A stretch of DNA of 56,440 nt from NCBI GenBank assembly GCA_029204225.1, contig MU833439.1, positions 1 through 56,440 of the forward strand. The letters run 5' to 3'. The translations under genes and the position numbers were made by a program. Source of the stretch: Diphasiastrum complanatum (Eukaryota > Streptophyta > Lycopodiopsida > Lycopodiales > Lycopodiaceae). The notes beneath the pieces were generated by a model. That model was not told the origin of the DNA and made no database searches. It saw only the letters and a program-made list of their open reading frames with translations. The first letter of the stretch is position 1, and the number at the start of each line of letters is the position of its first letter. This document shows, one piece after another, positions 1 through 10,690 of this stretch.

Positions 1-55
<55 letters not shown>
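1..55. repeat. (GA)n microsatellite
   Basis: An uninterrupted GA dinucleotide run opens the window and probably continues to the left of it. It is a simple sequence repeat with no coding content. Similar tracts recur at 14585-14652, 19013-19112, 23860-23914 and 54050-54098. Confidence 0.95.
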
Positions 56-57
<2 letters not shown>

Positions 58-704
58 GTGATGCATTGATGGAGACTTGAGCATTGAGGTGTCGAGTGCT
101 TAGTTAGGGTTAGGGCCATCTAAGCACTAGATACTAAGAAATCTGGAGAGGTGTGTGATGCTTCATTTCCAATCCTTTCACTAGAATTTTAATGGCTTGT
201 AATAAAGCGAAATTCACAGTTCTATATGATAGGGGCAAAGTTTTCAAAGTTTTTTGATGTATGAGAGAGTGTGATATCATCTCAGATTCTGACTAAGCTA
301 GATATATTTCCCATGCCAAATGTGATCATAAATAACTTTCAATCCAAACCTATAGGATGACGTCTATTTTAAATCTTTTTGATGTAACAAAAACAAAGGC
401 AAATACTATGCTTTGGCAATTTTCTTCACTTCACAAACAATTTTTGGGACATTCTTAGGTCCCATTATTTTCTTTTATGAGGTCATTTGCTCAAAATTAA
501 ATTCAACCACACAAACTTGACAAAGACCTATGCTTGAACTTAAGTTCGAGCACATGCTCCTAGAGAAGACAGCGAAAAAAAATTAATTCATTCCAAAGTC
601 AAGAAAATTTTCCAAAATAATCACTAAGAGCCTGACTGTTGAGCCTAGAAATTTATGAATAATCATTCTTATATTGAATCACATTCTATTTCTATGCGCC
701 CACA
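56..704. other. AT-rich gene-free stretch
   Basis: I see no gene here. The sequence is AT-rich with short frames only, and no domain signature could be read in any frame. It lies outside the left arm of the inverted duplication: the matching end of the right arm (after about 56330) does not resemble it. Confidence 0.6.
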
Positions 705-2206
705 TGTTTTTATCATTTTCTACATTATTAGCCTTGTCTCTTAAGCTCTTAACTAAGTATATATTAAGCCATTTCTTGCCTCTCTGCCTTGTGAGAACTG
801 ATTGCTCTATCAACGTGGAGTCTTTAAATACGATTTATTATGTCAGTCTTCCAATGTCTATGTGTAACTTCAACTTAAAGTATGTTATAAGTTTTCATTA
901 AATCTGGTACAAGCTAAAAAAGGATTTCCCGATTTATCAAACAAAAAGATTAATTAAATATCAAGCAAACAAAAGCTTAAAAATAATTTCCATCTAATGA
1001 ATATTATTTTGATCTCTATTTTTTTGTCAAACACTCTTTGTATCGATTCTTTTCTCAAGCCTCATGTTGCCTCATCAAGCTCATGTTGATCAAGGAAACT
1101 TAGCATAAGGTTTATTGTAGACTTATGATTCAGTCTTATATTAACTAGATGTAAGTTTTAGTATTGTACAAAATGAAAAACTTTTCAAATGGACAAATAG
1201 AGACAAATTTATGTTTTCTAAAATTATTGCAAAAACCTTAACTAGTTGTATGCATTTTAAAAACTTAAGATTAACAATCTTATAAATATTGTATTAGACA
1301 TAAAAATTTCTATGAAGAGGATAGTTTGTTATTTGAAAGTCCATATTCTAAAAAGGAGAGTCATTTTGGAAAAAATATTTTGGTTTTATTCTCAAACTAT
1401 GTTGGCATTCTTGAGCACACCCTCACAATTTTATTTGACGGTTGTCTTATTGAGTTCAACTAAATCAATTGTACATAGACTTATCTAAGCCTTAGGTAAC
1501 TTATTAGCATCCACGTGGCACTACACCATCAACTAAGCCATTACAATGAGACATAATTTTGTCTTCTTCTAAATTTTAGCCCTTACATTAAGGAGACCTC
1601 ATGAATGGAATCTTGATATGGAACTAAACTCATGGATGAAATCCAAAGATTAAAGATGGAAATTAAAAATTCTATTTTTAGCATCACTAAAAATAATGGT
1701 TTGTCCTTATTGTTATGATGGACATTAGTTACTAGAGGACTTGCCAATATTCCCATTAGATGTGTCATGCATATCACCTACTTCATTATGGGGAAGCATA
1801 CTAGTTATTCTACCTCCTAAATGCATATTGGGCACCTTCAATAGGCAAGCCTTGTTGGGTTCCCTTCTTTTATTTTTTTATTAATTGTTCTGATGATGCT
1901 TCTTTTTGTCCTAACTCTCATTTTGTGCAAGTGCTTAAGCATTTCTCTCTCAAAGTGGCTTCCATATCATGTGGAAGTGCCGACTATAATTCAATTTAAC
2001 AGTCATCTTTTGGGTGCAAAGGGATCACTAAAACAAACAATCAAGCTGAATTAGTTTGGAGCATTGTGGCATGATGCCATCATCCAAGCCATAGTAATGA
2101 GGTACTATTTTGTCCTACTAATTTGATCTGTTGTAATTGTCATCCCTCACAATAAGGGCAACATTCCATTTTAAGAGTGCTTAAATTCAATACTCCAACA
2201 ACCCAT

Positions 2207-2213
2207 TATATAA
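2207..2213 (+). promoter_or_regulatory. TATA box of lectin copy 1
   Basis: TATATAA sits in the context CCCATTATATAA. The same context is found upstream of copies 2 (23534-23540, minus) and 3 (53710-53716, minus), so it looks like a conserved core promoter. The distance to the lectin ATG is about 137 bases here but only about 31 in copy 2. Confidence 0.6.
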
Positions 2214-2275
2214 GCCACTGACTATGGTTAAATGATTGCAATCAGCCACTGACTATGGTTCAATGATTGCAATCT
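2214..2275 (+). repeat. 31-bp tandem duplication in lectin 5' region
   Basis: Two adjacent copies of a 31-base unit beginning GCCACTGACTATGG lie between the TATA box and the start codon of lectin copy 1. They differ by about one base. Copies 2 and 3 do not have them. A (GTGA)n run follows at about 2319-2341, so the 5' untranslated region of copy 1 has been lengthened by repeats. Confidence 0.8.
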
Positions 2276-2350
2276 TGAGAAGCATATATATCTCTCCCTC
2301 TAGCTCTGATGTTATCTAGTGAGTGAGTGAGTGAGTGAGTGTGTGTTTGC

Positions 2351-2848
2351 ATGCAACACTTGGAGATGATGGCCAAATTTGAGATGAGTTTACCACTAGG
2401 ATTGGCATTGGCATTCACACTTCTCAAAATCTCAAGTAGTTTGATTGCACCACACGAAATCATGACGGGAGAGAGGATGGAAAGCGCTGAGTTTTGGGCA
2501 GGTGTGCAAGGGGATTGCACTTTTGTGATAGGTCGTCTCCCGCACTCTACCGCGAGCCTCCCGGATTCTCAAGTTCTATTGAGAGGTCATACAGGCAGTA
2601 CGAATTGTCGCGTACAATTGGGATACGATGGGAACTTGGTGCTGTACGGTGGAGACAATTATCCACTGGACGCCGTCAACAATCAAAAAGCTGTTGCTGC
2701 CCAATCATACTGCCCTGATCCTACCTTGAAAAACTATTTTCAAATTGTGTTGTCAGACAACGCCCCAACCCTTAGTATTTATTGCGTCGTAGCTGGACTT
2801 CCCCAACCACTTATCATCTCTATTTATAGTGTCCCTGGGCCTGTATGA
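2351..2848 (+). CDS. Secreted monocot-type (GNA-like) mannose-binding lectin, copy 1
   Basis: This encodes a 165-residue protein from the ATG at 2351; later in-frame ATGs at 2366 and 2369 are also possible starts. Residues 7-30 form a signal peptide with a hydrophobic core (LGLALAFTLL). The mature part resembles a bulb-type lectin domain: a degenerate QxDC segment (V52-F58), a hydrophobic strand around LPDSQVLLRG, then the sugar-site segment DGNLVLY at residues 93-99. The family motif is QxDxNxVxY; here D93, N95, V97 and Y99 are kept but the leading Gln is Gly91. Four Cys (56, 86, 121, 145) could form disulfides. The family binds mannose outside the cell and is often linked to defence. I assign it from the motif and layout; binding is uncertain because of the Gln loss. 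The gene appears intronless and intact. Confidence 0.7.
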   Translation: MQHLEMMAKFEMSLPLGLALAFTLLKISSSLIAPHEIMTGERMESAEFWAGVQGDCTFVIGRLPHSTASLPDSQVLLRGHTGSTNCRVQLGYDGNLVLYGGDNYPLDAVNNQKAVAAQSYCPDPTLKNYFQIVLSDNAPTLSIYCVVAGLPQPLIISIYSVPGPV

Positions 2849-3202
2849 TGTTCTTAAGGATGTGGACTCAACGACGAGTTAAGTTTCATAGGATGTCAGG
2901 CATTGTCAGCCTTTAATCTCTTTCTTTGTTGAATGAAGACAACTCTTGTGCGTCCCTCATACATAGAGTGTCTTTCTACTTCTTTAATAGATATGTTTTT
3001 GAAGATGACATTTCTTGAAATGCAAATGTTTCTCTTGATCATGAAGGATTCTCCGTCTGTACGTATTTAAATTATGCTGCATTTTATTAATTCATGCTGC
3101 AGAACATTGCATAATTCTTTCATTATTAGCCAACGATATATATAGATGATGAGATGTGACATTGCGTTTGCTTGAAAGGTTTTGAAGTCTGAAAGTGCTG
3201 AT

Positions 3203-3403
3203 TCAGAGTGAGGCACCAATGTGTGCCAATATCGTTGAACACCCGTTTGCCTCCTCTTTAGAGATATGCTCTTGATCATCTCCCATATACTGAGTTTCTT
3301 CTGCAGACCATAACACTGCTTGAAGTCCAGAAATTCCTGGAAATATAGTGCTGCAATGCAACATGGAGCTCTGTGTTGTGTGGTGAATAAGTGTAAAGCC
3401 CAT
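3203..3403 (-). pseudogene. Conserved small ORF, tail-to-tail with lectin copy 1
   Basis: This is a 66-codon frame on the opposite strand, beginning at an ATG at 3403 and ending in a TGA shared with the copy at about 52628-53017. Similarity between the copies is clear in the segment GISGLQAVL.SAEETQ and in the tail DDQEHISKEEANG. Copy 3 carries about 167 extra bases after the first ten codons and a further 20 bases ending in a splice-acceptor-like TTCTTTCTCAACAG. The block may therefore be exons of a neighbouring gene, with this copy shortened. I do not recognise the family. Decay is likely but not proven. Confidence 0.35.
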
Positions 3404-3663
3404 GGCCCCATATGAAAGCCTTCCAACTTTTAATTACATAATCTATATCAGTTTTTGACTAGTTTAAAAAGCATAATATTCATCTGTTTTCCTCAAAAAA
3501 ATTTGGTGCCCTTTCCAACCTGCACATCAAGTGTCACCCATCAGACTGCCACGTGGGTGACGTGACAGTTTTTGACTGGTCTAAAAAAGTCAAAGTTTTG
3601 ATTATGCTTCATAAAGGACATGTGGATAAAGTCAAAGTATCCATTAGGCAATGGAAGCGCCCT

Positions 3664-3771
3664 GCACAGGCCATTCTGCCCGGTTCGACTTTCCAAAAAA
3701 TTTTAGGCGAGGCCTCTCCAGGCCTCGCCCAAAAAATTCTGGAAATTCTTACTGGGCAGAATGGCCTGTGC
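3664..3771. repeat. Near-perfect foldback (inverted repeat with 4-base loop)
   Basis: Arms at 3664-3715 and 3720-3771 are 52 bases each, separated only by CTCC. The outer 18 bases, starting GCACAGGCCATTCTGCCC, pair perfectly, as do the inner ten, GGCGAGGCCT with AGGCCTCGCC. The middle has a few mismatches. The transcript of either strand would fold into one long hairpin. It could be a foldback or MITE-like element or a young hairpin-RNA locus. The very short loop favours a mobile foldback over a typical plant microRNA precursor. A shorter inverted repeat, GTCACCCA/TGGGTGAC, lies just upstream near 3533-3560. Confidence 0.85.
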
Positions 3772-3789
3772 CCGTGGCTCCTTCCATAG

Positions 3790-6300
3790 TACGTGAAGTA
3801 TAGAGAAGAAATGTCATTGTTGAGTTCGGGTGAACATCTTAGTAGGCCGTCAAATCAATGTTAACTCATATAGAATACATTTTCATATGCCCACCAACTA
3901 AGGGAATTCTTACCCTACGTGCTTTGAGAATCACATTATAGAATTAATGTTTCATTGCCATGGCATCTCTAAAAATGCACCCAAGCCAAAAGGAAATCTG
4001 ATTGTCAAATGTAGTTTTTGATGTAGACTCTCAACTTTTTAATCACAAGATAATTTCATCACCATTTATGAGTGCTCATGAAAAGAAACATTAAAGGAAC
4101 TATCTTGAGAAAAATAATAACATACAAATATCCAACTTAGAAGAGAAATAAAGCTTGTTTGTATTGTGCTATTACATTATTTTAGCAAACTAATATGCCT
4201 CTAGGGCCATTGTTTTGGTATGATAGATTGACAAGTCCAATTAGCTTTCTCTAAATAGTAGTGTCTTCAAAGGATGATTCATTCTCTTATACTAAGCTTG
4301 CAATGTGTCTCCAAAGGTGTAAAAAAGGATTTACAACTATCCACCTTAAATTTCTTAAGCATAGAATTGACAATGACTCGAAAACCAACAATTACAAACA
4401 ACCCAATTGTTGAAATACATTTTTTACCACTTCATTTTAGATTTATGGGTTTTTTATATGGCTCAAAATCAACTGCTTTTAGTTATAAATCTCAGATTTT
4501 AAAGTTTTACTTGAACCTTTTACCGATTCCATAATTGATTTGTGGGGTGTTTTATAAGGTTAGTTTGAAACTTTTTTACGAGCACTGATTGACATATTTA
4601 TTTAAAACATATAAAACTTACATTATTCCTTCCAAACCTCTATCCCTAAGATTTAATGTAGCAAATCAAATTTTTCATCTCAAAATCTTGACTAGGTGCA
4701 TTCTTGATCTTATAAATTTTGATCGACAATTTTTTATAAGGGAATAATCTTCATAAAATTAACTTCCAAGAATTATTTTGTAGAATCTTATTAAGAACCA
4801 ACCGCTAACAAACTTTTGTGCACAATCACCTTGTTGTTTATTCCATAAGGTTATTTGATATAGAGGACCCTCTAAAGTCAACAACAGAGATAATTTAGGA
4901 ATATTAGATGCTCCTCACAAGAATGACTTCTGGAAGGAATTGAGAGTTAATCCAATCTGCAACCTACTTTTCAAATGATTTCTCGATAATGACTTGAGAA
5001 AGTTGTGGTCTCCTTTTAAATTGTGAAACTTTTATGGGCCATGTACTATGCTTATTTGACATGTTTGGATTCATCATAGAGGACAAGAGAGTTCAAGATG
5101 CTTCTTTTCAAAGCTTATGATATGTCTCATAGTTATTTAAGAATTTTTTCTATCCGTGAAAACAAGTAGGCAATGAAGGTGGAATTTACAAATTTTCATC
5201 AGACTAGCAACTAAGAATCAAGACAAGGCATAATCTCCAAATTCTCACGAATCATAAGTCAGTAAGATCTTGGACAACATGATTTGTTTGTATAATTCAA
5301 ACTGTAAACATTAACAACTAATAATAATAAAATGATCAATGAGATGTGCCAAATGGAACATAATACATCCCATTGAGTGAATATCATACTCTTATAATTG
5401 CTTGATTCCATTTTGTGACACAAACCCAGAAGGATGCACATACAAGGAAGAGATCACATTCCATGAACAAGCCATAATGTGGTCACAGTAACTACCAAGT
5501 AGGGAGGGAGAAGCCATTCGAGTGTGTTTGGTTTATAAATACCATTAGATGTCAAAACAGAGTGATTTCCATGAAGAAAGTGTTCAGAGAATGCCAAAAG
5601 TGATTTCACCACTTTATAGGGCACAAAGTTGGGAATTCGTGGTGAGAAGCATTTCGGAAAGCGAAACCAACTTGGCTTCCAAATCGATGAAAAGCAGCGG
5701 GTGGCCTGGTAAACTGTGAAAGTACTATACTTTAGGACCATAAATGGATGTTAGAAAGATCCACAAGGAAGTTAACTTGGCTTTCGTGCCCTAATTTTCT
5801 AATCTAGCCTCATTCCTAGAGTCATGTCAAGTAGGTGGCTAGTGGGCATCACAAGTGTGGGACCCACTTATGTAGATTTTACATTATTTTTTATCAAGCT
5901 AGATTTGCCAATTTTTGGCAATTCTCCTCACTCCTCAAATTTAGCTTGATCTATTTACAACTCTCTTGCTAGATGAATGAATGCTCTTAGAAGTGTCTAA
6001 AAAAGCTAGCTACAAACAAGGAACTTTTGAGACTCCAATAGAGAATGATGTCCATGAAAGGTCTTTCATCACCTCTTAAAGGACCCCTTACAAGATGTTT
6101 CACAATTGTGTCTATATACATGTAGCACACTTAAAAAACTATACATCATGCCAAGACATGGATTCCAAGGCATTTTGTGCACTTGAAGATACATAAATTA
6201 AACTATTAAGTGCATATGTAATGTTGCCAAAGAAAACTTGCCTTGCATACTCAAGGTTCTTCTTGGAGTCCTCGGGTCTTGAGCTTGCTCCTCCACTTGA
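3790..6300. other. Gene-free AT-rich region
   Basis: Only short frames occur, none with a recognisable domain. The longest adjoining pair (5259-5441 and 5454-5741, minus) reads through a region that looks less random than its flanks, but I find no motif, start context or neighbour that would support a gene. Confidence 0.5.
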
Positions 6301-6315
6301 CTTGACTCCAAACCA

Positions 6316-7057
6316 TCACTGAATTGAATAAGGTATTGATCCAAAAGTGCTTGTTTCAAGTTTACAAATTTTCCACTCTTGAAAGATCACATTTCCACTA
6401 TTGACAACTTCTTTGGTGGAAAACATGTAGATTATACAATCTCTACTTGAAGAGCAAAACATTACCATTATTCCTATCATTGAAGTAGGATAAATTTTGG
6501 TCCTTACATTGGAATGATCATGCACAAAGCATGTGGACACAAAGATTTCCAAAAAAATTGAATTTTCATCTTTTATGGCTCTATTCAAACTATTACAAAA
6601 ATAGTTATCCAAAGAAATTGCTTTATCAACAACAAATTATGTAAATTTGAAGCCATCTAATTTCATTGTCTTGTCATACAAAATACTAAACACCATGAAT
6701 CTTAAATATAAGAAACAAGCCACTTCATGTCTACTAATACTATCCAAAAATTATTCAAAAATAGTAGACTCTCCAATGCTCTCCACCCTTGCAAGATGCT
6801 TGAATGGATAATTTGCATACAATTTGATGACTCGGCCTTTGTTATCGAGGACCTTCTTGGAACTCTCATGCTTTGAGGTTGATCCTCAAGATCTTCCTCC
6901 TTTTGATACTCTCCTCCTCAATTCTAGCAAGATCACAATTTGCCAAGATCTCCACTTGAGTGACCTCCTCCTTTGCCAGTTTTACATTCTCAAAAGCAAT
7001 ATTAGCTTCCAATTTACAATCTTCCATGTTTAAATTCTTTTGCAATGCAAACAACAT
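6316..7057 (-). pseudogene. Decayed reading frame of unknown family
   Basis: Reading right to left, a frame from 7057 to 6866 (a lysine- and glutamate-rich, helix-like segment including KLAKEEVTQVEILANC) continues after a one-base shift near 6866 as SSKKVLDNKGRVIKLYANYP. It then runs with two TAA stops into the 98-residue frame at 6612-6316. The amino-acid content stays protein-like across about 740 bases, which suggests a broken gene and not chance. I do not recognise it. It ends about 85 bases before the 5' LTR of copia-1 and may be a retroelement accessory ORF. Confidence 0.3.
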
Positions 7058-7141
7058 TCTTCAAAATGGAACAAACTCCATGCTTAAAGTGGACATCTAT
7101 TCCACTTTACCAACACTTAGAATATTGTTGGTGATTGATGG

Positions 7142-7755
7142 TGTGAGAGATTTCAACAAGTTTAGTCATATTTTGGTAAATTGTCAATATGAGGCCAAAA
7201 CTCATTTTAGACTTAGAGATAAATTTTTTAAAGTTATATTAGTTTAAAATACATTCAATAAACACTTTTTGAAAGTGTGAGAAAGTTGATAGTCAAGTTT
7301 GAGAGAGATTCAAATTTGAACTTTGGGTACATTGAATCTAGATCCAAAAATAGTAGGGTTTACATTTTGGAGGGACTTGTTATATATTGTTGCAACTTGT
7401 GGAGAAAGGGATCTCTTTTCTCTCTCTCCTTTCATCATTGTACATGGTCCTCTTTGGGTTCTACTACTCATTGGTGCACTATCTTGATGATATCTTGCAA
7501 TCTTATGTGTAGAATGATCATTTATTGCTATTTTCGGTTCCACACGTGTGAAATAAAGTAGGGTACTGTGATTTTATGGACAACAACCGTATTTTATGTT
7601 TTGGCTCATGTTTGATCAGTATCTCTTAGAGTTTGCATCTCATTTTGTATGTAGATGCTGATTTTTCTACATTGGCAAGATTGTTGGTTTGCTCCTTATT
7701 GTAACCAAAGATCAGGGACATGGATTGGATATTGAATGATCTGAAATTCTTCACA
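7142..7755 (+). repeat. copia-1 5' LTR
   Basis: It begins TGTGAGAGATTTCAAC and ends CTTCACA, followed at once by the primer site. It aligns along its length with 11654-12303, including the segment AATAAACACTTTTTGAAAGT and the palindrome CACACGTGTG. The LTRs differ by many substitutions and by a segment of about 40 bases present only in the 3' copy, so the insertion looks old or recombinant. Confidence 0.88.
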
Positions 7756-7768
7756 TGGTATCAAAGCT
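7756..7768 (+). promoter_or_regulatory. copia-1 primer binding site
   Basis: TGGTATCAAAGCT directly abuts the LTR end. It is one base from the classic plant copia site TGGTATCAGAGC, which pairs with the 3' end of initiator methionine tRNA to prime minus-strand DNA synthesis. Confidence 0.85.
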
Positions 7769-8031
7769 ATTGTGTTTCAGGTCATGAAAGGATCAGCCAT
7801 TTTTATCAAGGATTTGGAGTTACCAATGCTAGAGCATGCTAGATTGATTTCTACTCAAAAATCAGCATTTTTGCATGTGTAGAATTGATCTTTTGTAGGT
7901 CAAAACTCAATATAAGGTTATATACTTGATCAGTTCTGATTTCAAACTTTTTTTTACTGGAATTATCCAATTTTTGGTGCATTAGGAAGGTCTCATTGGA
8001 GGCTACAAGATGATATATCACATGGCTACAA

Positions 8032-9046
8032 GTGGAGGCTACAAGTAGTGGAGGCTTTATGTTGGAGAGCAATGATAGGCTTACCTCAATCAACTATTCT
8101 ACTGGGAAGGTGAGGATGGAGTCCTTATTGGAGATGAATAAGTTGACGGAGATTGTTGTAGGTGTGGAGGAGAGTCCTCAAGCACCTCAAGATCAAGTGA
8201 GGTATGACAAGAGAGCAAATAAAGCTCTACACATAATTAAGATGAATGTTACCAATGAACTTGTCAAGGAAGTTGGTAAGTGCACATCATCTCTTGAGGC
8301 TTGGGAAGCTTTGAAGAAGCTGATGAATCCAAGTCTACATCAAGAGTTCTTACTCTTAGGAGGCAAATCTCTCAAATTTTGCAAAAGAAGGAAGGGAGTA
8401 CTCATGCTTTTGTCTTGAGGGTTAAAGCATTCAATGATAAGTTAGCATGTATTGATGAAAGCATTAAGGAGGTAGAACTTGTTTAAGTTATACTTAATGG
8501 CTTGTTGGATGATCATGCTAATCTTGTTCAAAGTTTTGCTATTCAAAAGCCTTTGCAAGTATTGTGGATTTGCAAGAGATCTTGGTGAATGAGGAATATA
8601 GGCTTCAATCAAGAGGAGGTGGATCTACATCGACATCTCATTATGAAAAGGATGCTATGTTCATCAAAGGCAAGTTCAAGGGCAAAGGCAAAGGCAAGTG
8701 GTCTTAAGGGCAAGATCAAGGTGAGACTTCCTCTTTTGGCAAAAAGAAAGATAAGTCTAAGTTAAAATGCTTTTATTGTGGAATCAAAGGGCATTTTGCA
8801 AATGAATATTTGAAGAAGCAAAGAGATGAAGGTAGCAAGCAAATCAACTTTACTACTAATGATGAGGATCTAGGTGACGGTGATTCTCTTTTGATGTGTT
8901 CTTCAAGTCCAATATCAAGTGAAGGTGACAAAGATTCATGGTTGATTGATAGTAGAGCTAGTTCACACATGACTAGTCACAAGGAGTTCTTTACTTCTTT
9001 GCACAACAACACCCACCACGATTTGCGACTTGAATCACGAGCTTAA
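8032..9046 (+). pseudogene. copia-1 gag and protease remnant
   Basis: The gag part resembles the UBN2/retrotran_gag_2 family: RLTSINYSTGKVRMESLL near the start, then KRANKALHIIKMNVTNELVKE and a WEALKKL segment. The frame shifts near 8330 and a TAA follows at about 8484. The CCHC knuckle near 8768 reads CFYCGIKGHFANEY, with the last Cys changed to Tyr. The protease start (about 8935-8965) reads DSRASSH where active enzymes have DSGA[ST], so the loop after the catalytic Asp is altered. The frame stops at 9044 where foreign sequence begins. Gag would form the particle and protease would mature the polyprotein; neither can work here. Confidence 0.85.
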
Positions 9047-9898
9047 TTCTTTTTTAATTCGTTGCGGACGTCAGAAAAACACGTCGCTATATTTGACGAA
9101 TTTAAAAAACATCACATTACGACGGGCACAATGTGCCGGATTCTGAAACGTATTTTCCTGATCATGCAAACCCGCTCTGACATGGATGTCGCAATGCGAC
9201 GTCTGACGTGGACGTCGCATTGCGATGTCCAAAGACGTTACAAACGCTCTGACGTGGATGTCGCATTACGACGTTTCCGGATTCAGTCGAATTTCGACGT
9301 CTATAAATACAGAATGATGTCATAATTTTACCGACGGATGTCCGATGCTCATCCGACGTCCATCCGATACGTATGCTTGGACGTCAGAATCCGACGTCCC
9401 ATAAAGTTGTTGGATTCCGATGTCTGTTAACAGAATGATCAAAAAATATGTCCGACATGTGTCCGACGTCTATCCGACGCGTTAGGACGTCGGATTTCGA
9501 CGTCCCAAATTAGGTAAAAAAAATAAAAAAATGCGTAAAAAATAGCGCGCGTAGTTTTATCGGGCTGTTCTTGGAGTTGAGTTCTTGGAGAAGCGATGTT
9601 CGTGCATTGTTTTTAAAACAATATTTTTGAGTTGCATTCAACATTTGGATCAAACAACAAACTAAGCATGAGGTACTTTTCCTTCTTAAACTACTTTTCA
9701 TTTTATATTTTATTGCATTACTTCATGTTCATTATGAATGACAATACTTTATTGCATTGCTTTGTGCACATCATAAATTTCATTTAGGTTTTTAGATATA
9801 ATATTGATTGGTGTTTTGAAATCCAACATTTCTTAGTTGATTATTACGTCAATCCACATCCCTAAATTTGACATTGCAATTTTTGAAAAAAAAAAAAA
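9047..9898. repeat. Palindrome-rich insert with GACGTC words inside copia-1
   Basis: Where copia integrase should be, about 850 bases of unrelated sequence occur. Its first half (9066-9510) is crowded with GACGTC and variants in both orientations, such as GGACGTCAGAATCCGACGTC at about 9380. The second half is AT-rich. A cluster built from the same words lies at 22255-22585. Clustered short repeats in both orientations are typical of CACTA transposon subterminal regions, but no CACTA terminal repeat was seen, so the identity is open. Confidence 0.6.
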
Positions 9899-10690
9899 TT
9901 GCACATTTTGGATGATCCTACAAGTGTAGATCAAGCAAGGAAAGAAGAGGAGTGGATCCAACCAATGGATCTTGAGTATCGATCTCTTATGAAGAGTGGA
10001 ACATCTTTTGGAGGATCTTCTTGTGTACATGGAGATATGCAAGTGGATGGATGTTATCTTGCTGTAAAATCAAGTAATGGATTTGGAAAACAAAGTTTGT
10101 TCAATGACTTTGATGGTCAAGTTGAAGATCAAGAGGTTGATCTCAAAGCACTTCAACTAGTCAAAAGGGAAGGTGACAATTTGGAGCTAGTCAAGAGCAT
10201 CAAAGGAGAGGTAATTGGCAAAGGTGTTATGGATCTGTTTTTGCAACATATTGAAGACTCAAGTAAGGTCAAAGGAACAGCAAGGAAGTGTTGTTCAAGT
10301 TTACTTTACTTGTTCTATCTCATGTTTGAGCAATTTCATGTGGATGTGTGCAAATTGTCAAGATATGGTAAAACTAGCTACATTGGTGAGCATTGTTCTG
10401 ATGTTGGATTTGTACTAGCATTCTTGGCTGATTTTTCAGATGGAAATGAAGCTATTGGAGGTTCATTATGTCACTCATCCATGGCTAAGTTCTCAAGTGT
10501 TGAGCTACTTGGTGCCAATACTCGGAGATTGTCAATTTTTGGTGAATTCATGGTCATTTTCTTGTGTCAAGTAGATCTTGAAAATGGACTAGTGCAAACT
10601 ACTTGGTTTATGGAGTCATGTGGTGATGGATTTGCATCATTTATGTACTCACCTACTCATGGATTTCCAAGGTTTGATGGTTTCTTGTGA
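9899..10690 (+). pseudogene. RT start fused to a long non-pol ORF
   Basis: The first 35 or so codons match the start of the copia RT domain (DDPTSVDQARKEEEWIQPMD, then EYRSLMKSGT). The frame then stays open for about 230 more codons with no RT signature: no WxLV, no YVDD. The added part is rich in Ser, Gly and Leu with scattered Cys, and I do not recognise it. A further open frame (10715-11086) continues the same kind of sequence. Either a host or foreign segment replaced the polymerase, or an antisense or non-coding stretch happens to be open. The open length makes it worth a homology search. Confidence 0.55.

Larger units (their letters stand above)
705..3432 (+). repeat. Left arm of inverted segmental duplication (lectin block 1)
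   Basis: This segment is repeated in reverse orientation at about 52598-56330. Shared landmarks include the text around 705-780 (reverse complement at about 56270-56330), 786-815 (about 56050-56085), 930-1075 (about 54960-55085), the upstream region at 1550-2330, the lectin gene, and the downstream block up to the aaaagttg motif near 3432. Part of it (upstream region, lectin, 3' flank) also recurs at about 22586-24268 on the minus strand. The arms differ by insertions and deletions: the right arm carries about 900 extra bases at 55120-56040. The match was made by eye, so the ends are approximate. Confidence 0.8.

Noticed and set aside
3664-3771. Calling the foldback a microRNA gene
   Set aside because: A four-base loop and pairing along the whole arm fit a foldback element better; no small-RNA evidence is available.
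5259-5741. Two adjoining minus frames that look protein-like
   Set aside because: No recognisable domain, start context or duplicate; kept only as a remark in the gene-free region.
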